Source: Strix aluco (Eukaryota > Chordata > Aves > Strigiformes > Strigidae). From it: DNA of 64,000 nt. The translations under genes and the position numbers were made by a program. The notes under the pieces are model-generated. The model was not told the DNA's origin, did no database searches, and worked only from the letters and a program-made list of their open reading frames with translations. The stretch covers positions 6,687,009 through 6,751,008 of the forward strand of contig NC_133957.1 of the NCBI RefSeq assembly GCF_031877795.1, read 5' to 3'. This document shows, piece after piece, positions 10,386 to 22,799 of the stretch (position 1 is its first letter; each line of letters starts with the position of its first letter).

Positions 10386-10622
10386 CCAGAGCAAAAAGCG
10401 GGAAGAATTTCTTCACCGCGAAGGTTGTCGGGCACCGGGACAGGCTGCCCAGGGAGGTGGTGGCGTCCCCAGCCCTGGGGGTATTTAAAAGACGCGTAGA
10501 CGTGGCGCTCAGGGAGGCGGTTTAGTGGTGGGCTCACCAGTGTTGGGTTCACGGCCGGACTCGGTGACCTTAAAGGTTTTTTCCCACTGGAATTATTCTG
10601 ATTCTCCGATTCTATTAATTCT
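10386..10622 (+). mobile_element. CR1 LINE 3' end, 5'-truncated
   Basis: The sequence has the typical CR1 tail: GAATTTCTTCACCG, GGCTGCCCAGGGAGGTGGTG, CCAGCCCTGGGGGTATTTAA, then CTCGGTGACCTTAAAGG and an end rich in ATTCT/GATTCT units. These are the last codons of the CR1 ORF2 and its 3' UTR. It is strongly truncated at the 5' end, the usual state of CR1 copies in birds. Confidence 0.85.
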
Positions 10623-10717
10623 CTATTGCTGTCTTGCACCCAGTAAGGGAACGCTACTGCTGGTACCCGAAGTGATTTTTTTTTTTTTCAAGAAGGCAAA
10701 ATTGCCACTTGCTGTTC

Positions 10718-11000
10718 TGGTTTAACCCCAGTCGGCAACTAAGCACCTTCCCCCCCAGCAGGATGGGGGGAAGAGAATTGGAAGGGTAAAAGTGACAAAA
10801 GTGGTGGGTTGAGGTAAGAACCGTTTAATAACTGAACTAAAATAACAACAATAATAAATAGTCATGAAAAGGAAAAAGTAGCAAGGAGACAGAAATGAAA
10901 TCTAAGAAGGACAAGTGATGGCAATGAAACCAACTGCTGACCACCAACCGACCAGTGCCCAGTCACAACTAGCCCAGCTCCCCAGTACAGGAGAGGATTT
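10718..11000 (-). mobile_element. Antisense LTR fragment
   Basis: A block starting CTGGTTTAACCCCAGTCGGCAACTAAG, then a C-rich run, GGATGGGGGG, and a long A-rich segment with AATAATAAATAG. It is related in layout to the LTR at 8456-9060 (which starts TGGTTTGACC) and mirrors the 3' end of the plus-strand LTR at 16008-16342. The U3 part is missing beyond about 11000. It lies just downstream of the MROH-like gene on that gene's strand. Confidence 0.65.
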
Positions 11001-11102
11001 TGGTGCTGGAACAAATGGTGACGTGCCAGCTTGGCGCACGGGTGCCTTTTTGTGCCCTGAGACGCCTCGGGAGGGGCAGGATGGCCTAAAGCTTCCCTCC
11101 TT

Positions 11103-11147
11103 CTCTTTCTCCTCCTCCTCCTCCTCCTCCTCCTCCTCCTCCTCTCT
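11103..11147. repeat. (TCC)n microsatellite
   Basis: An uninterrupted run of CTC/TCC triplets lies in the region just downstream of the MROH-like stop codon. Confidence 0.9.
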
Positions 11148-11341
11148 GGGCTTTGTGGTCTCGTGGGACACCCTGGGCGCAGGTGTGCGGCCCTGGGGGC
11201 AGCGGCAGAGGGACACTACTCGGGGGGGGTCCCCGTGGGAAGGACACCGTGGGACTGGGCTTGTTGCTCCAGCTTGATTTAAAGAAAAAGATTTATTGAA
11301 GTACGGCTGTTTCCCCGAGAATTGCACCTCTCCGAGGCTCA

Positions 11342-14300
11342 TCAGGCGCAGCAGCACAGTGACCGCAGGCTCCATCCTGACCTTGGCTTCTGCTTTAGAG
11401 CTCTCAGGATGAAGATGGTCTGAGCTGCCAGGGTCCTGATCGAGAAATCAGTATCTTTCACCAAGGACCGGAGGGCTGCGAGAGAAGGAAACAGAGCAGA
11501 GGTGAACCCCCCCTGCCTGCAGAGACCCCAGGAGCCCAGGCTCTGTCCCCTGCCCCACCAGCCCCCGCCAGCACAGCACTGCCCCTACTCACCACTGTGG
11601 CAGATCTCCCACAGCTTCTCCAGCCTGAGGATCCTCTGGTGCCGTGCAGCAAGACCTGGGGCACAGAGCTCCCGTCAGAGCTCTGCTCCCCCTCGGCAGG
11701 GCTGTCCCCCAGCAAGGACAACTCCCGAGGGCTCTGGGACCCAGCAAGACCCCCAGCGAGCCCCACCACTGGGGACTGGGGCCGGACGGCCAGAAATGAG
11801 TCCCCGGGGACTCACCGATGAACCTGACGGCTGCCTCTCGCACGGTGGCCTGAGGGTCCTTCAGGTAGGGCAGGCTCTGGAGCAGATACTCATCCACCCT
11901 GCTCCTGTTGTGCGTTATCTGAGGGAGCACAAGGGCACAGGGCTGGTACAGACCCATTGCAGCTGTCCAGACCAGTCCATCCTGCCAGCACCCCCACTCC
12001 CTCCCAGTGATTCCCGTCTCCCAGCCAAGAGCCCCGTGGGGCTGACGGCCAGAGAGCGCCGCAGGCAGAGGGGGCTGGGGGTGCTGAGACCCCTGCGTCC
12101 CGCTGCCAGGGCCCAGATGGGCCAGGGTCTCCTGGAGAAGAGCCCTTGGGGGCTGCATGCTGGGGGGCAGGGAAGGAGGATGCAGCTGGAGCAGCGGGGC
12201 TGGAGCAGGGTGGCGATGCAGAGCGGCACAGCCCCCCCACGGCATGGCTGCAGCCCCCGTCCAGCCCGGCCCGGGGCTTTGGGAGTTGTCCTCACCAAGC
12301 ACTCTCTGATCTGGTGGGTCTGCTCTGTCTCGGCCAGGAAGCTGAGCCTCCTCCAGCCCAGGAACTCTGCACAGGCGCGGAGGGTGTCCCAGGAAGCCTG
12401 TGGAGAAGCAGAGGCTGGGAAATGGCACCAGAGCCCAGGGAAGGAGACCTGGCATCCTCCTCCTCCTCTGGGCCTGGCACAGCCCTGGGGGACAGGGATG
12501 GGGGCTCAAAGCACACAAAGCCTGGGGGGCCTCGTGTGCTCAGTGGCCACGGGCCGCTGCTGAGCAGGGAAATGTCTGTGCCCAGTTCAGGGACCCTTCC
12601 TCTGGGCTGGGGGGCCCCCATCTCCCCCTCCAGCTCTGCAGCAGGGGGGAAGGAGGCCGGCTGAGGTGGGACCAGTGCAGCGGGACCCTGTGGTGACACA
12701 CAATCCCATTGTCCCTCAGGGCCAGGCCACCCCCGTGGTGTCAGCACGCCCTTCCCCACGACACCAGTCACTGATCACTGCACCTTGGCCACGCTCTCGA
12801 TCTTCTCGTTGGTGTGGAACAACAGTGGGAGCAGCACACCCTGCACTTTCTTCACCATTTTTTTGGTGTTTCTCCCCACCGCAGTCTTCATCACGTCTTT
12901 GAAGAGGCGGATGGAGAGCTCCCGCACCCGGCTGGACTCCTGGCAGGGAGGAGGACAGAGGGAGCTCAGCACCAGCTGCTCCTCGCCCACAGGGAGCAGG
13001 GGTGTTAGCATGGCTGGGGGGAGAGGAGCTGCTCCAGGGTCGGATCCTGAACGCAGGAGCCGTTGGCCAGACCTGCAGCTGAGGCTCAACGGCCCCGGAG
13101 CTCTGAAAGGCCACAGAAGAGGAACGGGGAGGGGAAGAGCCTGGAAAGGCCATGGAAGGAGAATGGGAAGAGCCCCGAAAGGCCACGCAAGAGGAGCCAG
13201 GGGGACACCCCTGCCCAAATGCTGCCCGCAGGGCCGGGCTGAAGGTCCTTCAGCCATCTCCTCAGCTCTGGCTCCCGCCTTACATCATCGAAGAGGAGCA
13301 GGAGCTTCTCCGCCAGCCTCAGAGCGATGAGGTTGGCCTCTTCCCTCTTCATGTGATGAATCACATTGATGAAGAGCATCAGGGCCTTCATCCTGACATC
13401 GGCGTTGGCTGCCGGCAGGTTCTCCATGATGTCGGGCAGCAGCACCAGCATTTTCCTGGCCTGCATGGAACACACCGGTCACCTTCTTGTGAAGCGGTGA
13501 AAGACCTCTCCAGGCACCCCCCAGCCCCCTCCAGAGCAGGGATGGTGCTTGGAGCCATCACCCCGCATCCTCGCAGCCAGGGCCAAGCCACCGTATCCCC
13601 CAGGCCCTGGCTACCAACTTGGCTCCCCTTGCTGACCCCCCGCTCACCGTTTCGAGTGTTTTTGAGAGTGTCACGAGGCCCGCAAGCACCAGCGAGAGCA
13701 TCACCGGGCTGGGATGCCTCAGGTACCTCTGGGTTTTGTAGAGGGCAGCAAACTCCTTGTCGTCAATGTCAGCGCTGGCCAGCAGCTAAAATGGAGACAG
13801 TGGTGAGAGACCAACAGAGCTGCAGGGCTCCCTCCCCCACGCTGGCACAGCCTGTGGCAAGTGTCTCCTCTCCCCTTGAAGCCACCTCCGAGTTCCCACG
13901 TCTCTGTCCTGGGGCCAGAGCTGGGCAGGGGGATGCAGGCAGGGGGGAAGGCAGAGCACTGCCTGTGCTGGGACAGGCTTGGTGGGGCCAAACCAGCATC
14001 AGGTGGGCCAGAGCATGTGGCACGGGGGTCTGGGAGGAGGAGGAGGAGGAGGAGGACGAGGAGGAGGAGGAGGAGGATGAGGAAGGCAGAGTGCTGGGAC
14101 TGGGCGTGGGTTACTCACAGCCAAGGGGTAGATGCAGGCATCCTCCGTGGCAGAGCTGAACACCCTGCGCAGCTGCCAGTCCTGCAGCACGTCGAGCAGC
14201 TCTGACACGACTCTCCCCAAAGCCCAGGGCACGGAGATCATCGCCTCCCACATGGCCACGGCAGCACTGTGGAGCCAGAGCCAACTCGGTCAGCAGAGCT

Positions 14301-15486
14301 GCCTCGGCTCCTCCGGACCCCAGCCCTGCCCACCTCCCTCATTTTGGGGTGCCCAGGGAGGCAGAGGGGGGTGAGGTTCTGTTCCCATGGGGCAGGGGCT
14401 CCGCTTGGGCTATCTATGGCTGATGAGGGAAGCGTGGTGGGATGGAGAGCCCTGCTCCTTGGGGATATCCCACAGTTTTCCGTGGGTCTGGCAGCCAGAG
14501 AGTCTCTGGGCCACTCTCCCCGTGGGAACAAGCGCTCAAGGCTGTCGGGGCCAGTACCTGTCACACGTTGGAGAGATGCCCAACAGGCTCCTGACCACCT
14601 CCCTGGGATGCCACTTGGTCAGCAGCAGCAGCAGCGAGTCCAGGCTGCACCGGGCCGGCTCCGCGCGGATCTGCTCCATGTTTTTGTGGATGCATCTCAT
14701 CATTTCTGGCACCTGGAGGGGACACGGGTGAGGATGGTGCTGCCCTTCCCATCCTTCCCTGCTGCCTTGACATGGCTTTGGGTGCCCGAGAGAGCCGGGT
14801 TAGGGCAGGAGGGAAGAACAAGACTTGACACATCTTGACATGGAAGGACAATCCAGCCACGGGGCACTTACATCCATCAGCCAGGATGCGGGGTCCCTCA
14901 CGGCCATGTCCACGACATGGCTGCCCATCTGCCTGTCGTGGACATCGTCTGCCGTCAAGGCCTCGATGGCCACGAGGAGAACGTCCGTCTTCTGAGAAGG
15001 CCGGAGGTATTTGCCATACACCTACAGGAGGAAGGACAGGGGGAAGCTGTGCCATGCTGAGTTTGGCTGATCAGCTCGACCACCTCTGGGTCCCCTTTGC
15101 TCGCACAAGCCGATGCCACGGACAAGGGTCCCGGCACGGGGGGAGCTCATTACTGTTGTCATGTCGCTGCTGTCGAGTGAAGAAAGCAACCAGGTGCTCT
15201 CAGAATCCCATCCCAGTTCCTCTGGAATCTCCTCTGGCAGGGTCTCGTCTACACGGAAACACAGAAGAGTCGGTAAGACAATGGCCATCTTGGCCAACCA
15301 GCCTCCCAAAGGGTGAAAAGGGCTTGAAACGGGGGAAATGGGGTCCTGGCGTCGGCCCCTTCACTCACCGATCCACAGCGGCTGGACCGTGGACACCTCG
15401 CAGGGCTCCGGCGGAGAGCTGCTCTCCTGGGGAGCCCCCACCTCCTCCCAAACCACCCTGGGGCAGCTGGGGGGTCTCTCTGCCAT
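11342..15486 (-). CDS. MROH-like HEAT-repeat gene, 12 exons
   Basis: Twelve minus-strand exons read through with consistent splice phases where checked. Approximate positions: 15486-15369, 15248-15154, 15021-14870, 14713-14558, 14270-14119, 13787-13648, 13462-13286, 12941-12785, 12399-12295, 11921-11817, 11656-11592 and 11475-11342. The first exon begins MAERPPSC at an ATG; the last ends at a TGA. The protein, about 480 residues, is a chain of amphipathic helix pairs, as in maestro HEAT-like repeat proteins (MROH), with family-typical segments such as LPDIMENLPAANADVRMKAL, VRELSIRLFKDVMK, SLPYLKDPQATVREAAVRFI and LVKDTDFSIRTLAAQTIF. All exons are open and acceptors/donors look good, so this is probably functional. 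MROH-like genes are multicopy in birds; their cellular role is poorly known and I assign none. Which MROH member it belongs to cannot be told. Confidence 0.8.
14035..14083. repeat. (GGA)n microsatellite
   Basis: A run of GGA/GAG triplets in an intron of the MROH-like gene, with occasional C and T interruptions. Confidence 0.85.
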
Positions 15487-16007
15487 CCTCAAAAATGGGT
15501 GAGGGACAGTGGGGGGGTTCAGCTTTAGGGAGCGATGGGAAAAGATGTGGGCGGTGCTCAGGAGTCTCCTCGCTGTGCTCCTGCCCTGTCCCTTCCCCGT
15601 CTTGTCAGACACTGCAGGGTCACGTTGCTTAGATACGGTGCCGTGGGGTGACACGGAGGGGTGTCACAAAGGGGGTGTCACAAAGGGGGGTCACATTGTG
15701 ACCCGTCACCCAGGCTGGGTGGGGCAGGGGTTCCGCTGCAGGGGGTAGGGACCCAGCTTGCCACTGGGCCACGGCTCCTCTCGGGGTTCCCCCAGGCCCC
15801 CATCATGTCCCCTCAGCACCTTCCTGTACCCCCCGGCTCGTCCCAGAGGGTTCACACACCCCGGCACGGCCCCCGGACCTTCTGCTTTGATCCCGACAGA
15901 AACACTCCAGACTGCCCCATCTCTACTTTGCGGTCACCTGAAGCATTTGCTCGCCTGTGTCCAGTTCTCTCCCACACTCCCAGAGTAGCTTTAATCTGCT
16001 ACAACAG

Positions 16008-16342
16008 TGTCCTGGTTTCAGCTGGGATAGTTCATTTTCTCGAGCTGGGAGGGAGCACAGCCGCAGTGCTGTGTTTTGTGACGGTGGGATCTTCGTTCTG
16101 TCGGGATCGCTGGCCGGGAGTGGACTGTTGGTCGGTGGGTGGTGAGCAGTCACCTTGTGCATTACCCATTTGTACTTTCCATTGTTGTTATTTTGTTTTA
16201 CTACAATCACTAAACTGCTTTTTTTAATCTCAACCTACGAGTTTTCCTTGTGTCCTTCCACTCTCTTCCCCCATTCCCCCGACAGGGGCAGGGGGAGCGA
16301 CCGGCTGCGTGTGTTTGGCTCCGACCGAGTTCAAACCACAAG
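16008..16342 (+). mobile_element. ERV 5' LTR, internally deleted
   Basis: It starts TGTCCTGGTTTCAGCTGGGA and ends in GTTCAAACCACAAGA. It is only ~335 bp and lacks the central part of a full-length LTR of this type. Immediately after it, TTGGTGCCCAGCGTGGGG (16351-16368) sits where a tRNA primer-binding site is expected, so this is the 5' LTR of the remnant that follows. Confidence 0.7.
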
Positions 16343-17815
16343 AGTCCTTTTTGGTGCCCAGCGTGGGGCTCGAAGGGTTGAGATAACGGCAGATCGGGTC
16401 AGTGTGACATAACCATTTGTTAGAAGCATTCATTATATTGGCTTATCAATTGCTGGTCATAATGTTGATCACTTGGCTCCTTAGAATTTCCTCTCATCAT
16501 TTGCTGTATATAGTCCCCGTGCTGCTGCTCACCACCCGTGGGAGCTGGATTAACATTTTTGTTTTGCTGTACTGTGTAACACTGATTGATGGCACGATGA
16601 AGTTGTTGGTCCTGAGGCTACTTACAACCGTGTTTGGGAATTTGGGGAATTTTGAATATCCTCGGAATGCTGAGACTAACGTGGTCGTCTTACCGCTGGG
16701 AGCCAGCGTGTTCCTGCATGGGTTCAGGCTTTGTTCAGGGTTAAGCAACTATTTAAGAGTATCCCCCAGAGATCTACCCCAAGGATGGAGAATTATGAGT
16801 GGCTGGGGGTGTGGGACAGCATGGGCAAGTGCCTAGGACAGTGGGCACCTCCGGTGTATTGGAAGTTCACTCCCGAACAGGTGCAGTATCCCAAAAAACT
16901 AGTAAAATATTGGGAAAACGTATGGTGTCACCCGGGTAATTCCAGAGAGACACAGCTCACTGCAACGTGCTGGCGCCTGGCCCGTGCCTGCCGAGTCAGT
17001 GTGCAGAGGTGAAAGCCGTCCAGCTGGCCTTGGCTATCGCCGAGCGAGAAAGGTGGCCAGTGCTCTGTCTCTGCACTGACTCATGGGTGGTGGCAAATGC
17101 GCTGTGGGGTGGTTACAGCAGTGGAAACGGAGCCACTGGCAGCGCAGAGGCAAACCCGTCTGGGCTGCTGCATGATGGCGAGATACTGCTGCTGGGGTAG
17201 GGAACCTGGCTGTGAAAGTACCTCGTGTAGATGCTCACGTACCCAAGAGCCGGTCCACTGAAGAACATCAGAACAACCAACAGGTGGATTAAGATTAAGG
17301 TGGCTCGAGTGGATCTGGACTGGCAGCATAAGGGTGAACAATTTATGGCTCGCTGGGCCCTTGACTCCTCAGGCCCTCAGGGAAGAGATGGAACATAGAG
17401 ATGGGCTCGTGACCGAGGGCTGGACTTAACCGTGGATGCTATTGCACAGGTGATCCATGAATGTGAGACATGTGCTGCGATCAAGCAACCAAACGGTTAA
17501 AGCCCCTTTGGCACAGGGGACACTGGGATGTGCATTTAGCAAAAGCCACCTGGTTAGTCAGTCCCAGAGGATCTGCCAAGCAGGCTGGCCCTGCTCAGTC
17601 AAACCTCCTACGTACTGTAGATGGGGAAAGTCCCTGCAGTGCGCATTAAAAATATGCTGGGGCAGACAGTCTGAGTTATTCCTGCCTCGCGTAAAGGTAA
17701 AACCATGCGTGGGATTACTTTTGCCCAAGGAGCTGGGTGCACTTGGTGGGTGATGCAGAAGGACGGGCAAGTCCAGTGTGTGCCTCGAGGGGGTTGGATT
17801 TTAGGTGAAAAGAGC
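16343..17815 (+). pseudogene. Deleted ERV internal region with RNase H and integrase remnants
   Basis: After the primer-binding-like site comes ~600 bp without recognisable gag or reverse transcriptase, including an open frame at 16417-16836 with no known relative. Then pol remnants appear in broken frames: an RNase H segment at about 16985-17190 (TDSWVVANALWG), an integrase zinc-binding-like motif at about 17450-17490 (HECETCAAIKQ), and a C-terminal integrase-like tail at about 17600-17810. The catalytic core of integrase is missing, with a sharp junction near 17505-17515. Frameshifts and stops separate the pieces and no 3' LTR is seen before unrelated sequence begins. It is a dead copy, most like avian ERVL-type elements, though that name is tentative. 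Confidence 0.7.
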
Positions 17816-20800
17816 TGATGAAAACATTTTTGGTTCTTCAAACACAGCATTTTTTTCCCTTTCTCCTATCACAGTTCTCATCAGGGGAAGTGCTGACCGA
17901 GAGCACAGTGTTACCCAAACAGTTTTAAAACTCTCAGTACCGATACTGTATGTCTTAGCTGCAAGACCTCACACAGCAGTCTATCTCTGCACTAGCAGCA
18001 CGTGCACTACCCGGGAAAAATTGCTTTGCTTACCTGTGACAAAAAGAAGATCTTTTGCTTCCAGCAGCAGACACGTGGACTTCAGGCGCTAAAATACTGC
18101 GCATGCCTCTTGAAGAGCTGAAATCAGCTTCACTCCCTGGAAAGAAGGGAAGAGTAAAAACATGACGGAAATTAGAACTCAAAGACTCTTTGCAAATCCC
18201 AGTGAATCATAAGCATCCTTTTTTCGTCCGTCCTCCCGCTGCAGAAGCCACGTTAGGACTTGGCTGGGAACATTTGCTGTGATGACCTGTTTGCCTTCTC
18301 CCAGCCACCAACGCATGTGGCTGGATTAGGCTCAGAATACTTTAACCAGGGAATCAGAAAGCTGTTGTAAACATTGATCAATAATACAGATTGTATTTAT
18401 TTCTGTGGAGGTAAAGCAAGCTGAAAACCACAGGAAACAGCCAGGAAGAGCAGAAAATTTGCTGCAGTAAATACACAAATTGCAAAGCATGTCCTAGCTT
18501 GACCTCACACATATTTTAAAACAAAGACTTAAGAGTGTGCAGTGTGTACAGCGCCGGCTTCTTGCTTTGGCTCATATTCCATACTGGATTAGCAGAGGAG
18601 AAAAAAACCAGCTTGAATATACAAAATTTTTTTTCTGATTAAAGATCACAGCTATTGCCATCTTCCATACCTGCCTCAACCCTGACCTCTAAACCCCAGC
18701 GCCCTTCTCAACCCAGAACTCATGCTCCAGAGGCAGGAGCACGTCCCCACTGCCCCCAGGAGACCGGCATCTCTGCCAAAAGGCATTTGGGGCTAAAAGG
18801 CGAATTGGCTGGCACGGGTCTGCCCCCGCCCAGCACCCGGCGGCTCAGGCGCTCCCTGCACAAGCCCCACACCCGCATCCCCCCCTCACTGGGGTTTGCA
18901 GCCGGAGCCGCGGCTCCTCACGGGCCAAGCGCAGGGCGAAGCTCGGGGCTGCGGCGTCCTGAGGCGAGAATCTCCCGTTAGCGGTGGGCGTCCCACTGGC
19001 TGCACATCTGGAGCGGTACCGGGACAATCAGCGGGCAGAGAGAGCAAGGAGTTATGGTGTGCCTGCTGGGAACTGGCTTCTGACCCCCAATAACAGCGAC
19101 TGAGCTACACACAGTGGCGCAGCTCCCCGGGGAGCAGACTCCCCGCATGCCCTCAGCCTGCCCAGCAGCTGCTGTCAGGGCACTCTTCTCCTTCGGGCTC
19201 GGGCCCGTCCTCCAAAAGAGGCAAACAGACCTCAAGAGAAGTTGCTTTTCCCTTCACTGAACTAAGGAACAGGCGTATCCTTTTACTGGTTTATGTTTAG
19301 TTTGTGAGGAAGGAGGGAAGTACAGACCTGCAGAAGATTTGTGCCCAAGACCTTGAACTGCAGGAGGCCTGTGCGGCCAGCCCGGAGCTGAGCAGTTCGT
19401 TATTTAGGACAGACGGGATTCAGGCTCCTGCCTTTTTCTTGCCCATTCCTCCTTTGTGTCTTGCTGACTTCTCTTTCGGATCATCCGTGTTCGCTGTGAC
19501 ATCTGGGCGCTTGCTGCAGCCTGAGAGTCTTCTGAACAAAAGGAGATCTGTGTCCTGAGAGGCCACAGCCCAACCACTGATCGCCTGCGTCTCTACCACA
19601 CAACTTCGACAAAAATGTTTTAGAAGGGGGTGGATCATAACATTTGTGACACAGAATTAAAAGATCGCTTTTCTAGGCCACTTTGATTTAACAGGAACTT
19701 GTAGATTTGGCTTCAAAAATACAAAACGCTTTACAACCAAAACACTCTTTGTAGCTGCTACTTTGCTTATTCTCGTTTGAAAGAAATACTTGGTGATTTG
19801 AACGTGTTTTCCACATCAATTCAACTAAGCTTGTTTAAATTCAAACTTTATAACAGATAAAAATACAAACTAAAAAAAATAGTGCTGCACTCATAATTTT
19901 TACCTAACCTTTGAAGCATCTTTTGCTCAAGATATTTATATCCCACTGTTCTCTCTCAGAAGTTACAGAGAAGTTATGAGATGCAGAATCTCCCCGGGCA
20001 ATGCCAGGCGCCTCGGGCAGCGGTCCTCAGAAACAGGACAGAGAGGGCCTGGGCTTATCAGGGATGAACAGAAGAGGAAAAGGCATCTAATTAGACCTGC
20101 CTGGAGATCCAAGCGTGATCTTCAAACAGAAGCTTCTGCAACTGAATGTCTAAGAATCGCCTTTCTGTTAAAAACAAACATACAGAGAAAAAAAGATGCA
20201 AATAAATGAGACAGAGACTGTACTTGGCTTCAGTGAGGGCCAACAGCAGAGTGGTCAGAGACCTGGTGAGGAACACAGGAGCCTGCGGTGGGATTCATCT
20301 GCCTCAACGTGGATGTCTCTAATGGAGGCACCCACGTCCCAGCCAGCCCTGGTCCCATTTTAGGCAACGGGGAGTTAGTCAGTATAACCAGTGAGTTCAA
20401 GGAACTGTTTATCTTACCCTAAAGTAAATGCTTATGCGTTTGGTCAGAGAGACCGTGCCCTGGATTCACTGAGTTTATTCATTATATCTCCTTTAAAACA
20501 AAATAGGCCCCCAGGCCACTCGTGCAGGCAGAGACGATTACAGCTACAGCACAGACACACCGCTGAGGTCAGAGAAATTACAGCCCATCTCTGCTCTACC
20601 CAGTCTGGCTCAACCGGTGAATTTACACCTCCCTCACCCCCAGAACAGCTCCTGTAACCCCCAGAAGAAGGGAAATGGCACATTCACCTGTTAAAGCTCT
20701 CCCCTTCCTGTGAGCAATGGGACCAGCCACTGGACCAGAGACAGAGAGCCTGTCCCCCCGCAGCCCCCAGCTCCTGAAGGTCGTCTAAGGAGACCTGGGG

Positions 20801-21990
20801 GTTCAAATTTTGCCTCTTCTGAATCACAAGTACCAAGGGATTTCTGCCAGGCCGAGCAGCTCCCACCACATCTCCTGGCTGCACTGGGTCCATTGACCCA
20901 ACTGGGAGGGACCGTTCAAAACCTGCCCCAGGGACCCAGAGATTCCCCAGCGGGCAGGGGCGGGGCTGTGCAAATGAGGGACCCCAACAGCCGCTGCCAC
21001 CCCGCTGCCATCCCCCAGCCCTCACAGCGCTGGTCGCCTGCCAGCCCTCACAGCACCGACTGCTGCAACACACCAACCCCTTGCGGGGTGACGCCCTCCC
21101 TGCTCACCTCGAGGACACAAGCTCTGGAGACAGCACGGGCTGCAACCCGGACACGGCATCCTGGCTCCTGGAGGTGAGATGTGCACGGTCATCTCCCGCT
21201 GAGAGAGGAAAAAATGGCATTAGAAACCCTCCACCTGACACAACAACAGCTTTACCTCATTTAAACCAGGCACAGATGTTTCTTATGAACTTCTGACCCT
21301 AGTTTTTAAGAACAATACACACTTTACACTACTATGACTAATTGGAAGAAATCACACTAGATAATCTGAATGGCACTTGAAAGAGGGTTTAATGTTTAAG
21401 CAAGCTGGGAGGGGATTTTGTCAGCCTGGAACCCATCAGCAAGCACTTGGATCTTTAAGGGAACCCCTTTTTGTAACATTGAATGGAGATTTTTAATTAC
21501 AAAGACATTTACTCCATGTAGGAGGAGATTACTCACTGTATACTAGCACGCAGCTATTCATACGCACACTATTTTTATTTTTAAAACAAGTGCCACTAAG
21601 CAGTATTCCAGATGGAAGGCAGATGTGGGTAATCCTTCCAGGAATATTGGCAGCTCAAAGCAATTGTCCTCCTGTCCCACAGAGCATCCCCAAAGAAGAC
21701 TGAGCTCCCCAACAGGTCTTGCCCGGCTGCAGTCCTTCCCCAGGAAGCCCAAAGACAAACATGATGCTGTCATGACACACGGGGACACAGTGGGACACGG
21801 GGGGGACATGGGGATGGCCCCACATCAGGACACTGGGAGAGCTGGTGGCTCCCGATGCGTGTCGTTATGATGGGGATGAACTGGTGGAGACTGGGGACAT
21901 GGCAGGACACGGAGGGGGACACAGGGGGGTTTACAGCAGCCCTGGGCGACCAGGACAGGCTGGTGACATCCCCCAGGGGGTCCCAGGGGA
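17816..21990. other. Long stretch without a recognised gene
   Basis: No exon or repeat family is recognised with confidence. 18830-19020 is CpG-rich (GAGCCGCGGCTCC and similar) and could be an old CpG island. 19600-20200 is AT-rich. 20280-20370 and 20760-21180 are moderately GC-rich without convincing reading frames. From about 21770 the sequence turns into GGGGACA-rich DNA that leads into the TAF6-like fragment. Confidence 0.4.
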
Positions 21991-22026
21991 GGGGACAGTC
22001 TGGGGGGTGGTGTTCCCCAGACTCAC

Positions 22027-22695
22027 GTATTTCTCCAGGGAGAGGGTGGAGTTGTCCATCAGAGCCTTCACCATCCCCATGAGGTAGATGAGCAGCACCA
22101 GGTTGTTCTGCACCATGTTGACATGGACCTGGGGGAAAGGGGGACCCCAAAAAATGTGGGGGGGTTGTCACAAGGGACACCCCACCTTTGGGGACACACC
22201 TGTGTCACCCTACATGTTGGGAACACCCATGGGACTCACCCCCTCCCAGATGAAGGTGCTGAAATGTGAAACCTGGTAGAGACCAGGGTCAGCGGCAACG
22301 CTCTGGAGAGCTTGATGGGGGGGACACATGGGGGTGTCCCCCCAGGGACAAGGGGACACTCCAAGTGACGTGGCAGGGGGGTGGGGACATGGTGGGGGGG
22401 CAAGAGGGACCCATAAATATGATATTAAAGGTGGGAGGAGAGAGGGAGGCCACCAACCCAAGAGGTCAGTGTTGAGTTGGAGAAACCAGGATGTCCCCAA
22501 AAAAGGGGCTGGAGACCCCCTGAGATTTTGGGGACACCGCGGGGACACTCACGGCGCATTTGGCCTGGCAGGAGACCACGCAGGCCTCGGGGATCTCCTT
22601 GTAGCAGAGCTGCTGCTCCACCCAGAGCTCGTGGGCGCGGCGGGGTTTGAGGCACAGTGGGGTCCCCTCCAGCAAGGGCCCCTCCTTCTCCTGCC
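22027..22695 (-). pseudogene. TAF6-like gene fragment, three exons
   Basis: Three minus-strand exons with intact-looking splice sites: 22695-22553 ([20 protein letters not shown], then [13 protein letters not shown]), 22310-22240 (ALQSVAADPGLYQ, then FSTFIWEG) and 22128-22027 ([20 protein letters not shown], then EKY). Their order and content match the middle of TAF6, the TFIID subunit, at the start of its HEAT-like domain. The N-terminal histone fold and the rest of the HEAT domain are missing. Several normally invariant positions are changed, for example a Cys where the QQLYYKEI motif has Tyr, and substitutions in the EACVGSCEAK-like segment. I read it as a decayed duplicate. The G-rich introns look like dot-microchromosome DNA, where a parent gene could lie. 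Confidence 0.75.
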
Positions 22696-22799
22696 CTGGG
22701 GGCACCGAAAGGGGAGACACGGTCACCAGGGGCGTGGGGAGACCCCAAAATCTCAACAGACACCCCAAGTGTGCTGCAGACCCCTCCGGAGCTCCCTGA

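Noticed and set aside
11502-12563. 353-codon plus-strand open frame
   Set aside because: It lies opposite MROH-like exons and introns and has no known similarity; the minus-strand exons explain the region.
16417-16836. 139-codon open frame after the ERV primer-binding-like site
   Set aside because: Hydrophobic N-terminal half but no recognisable domain; treated as part of the deleted ERV.
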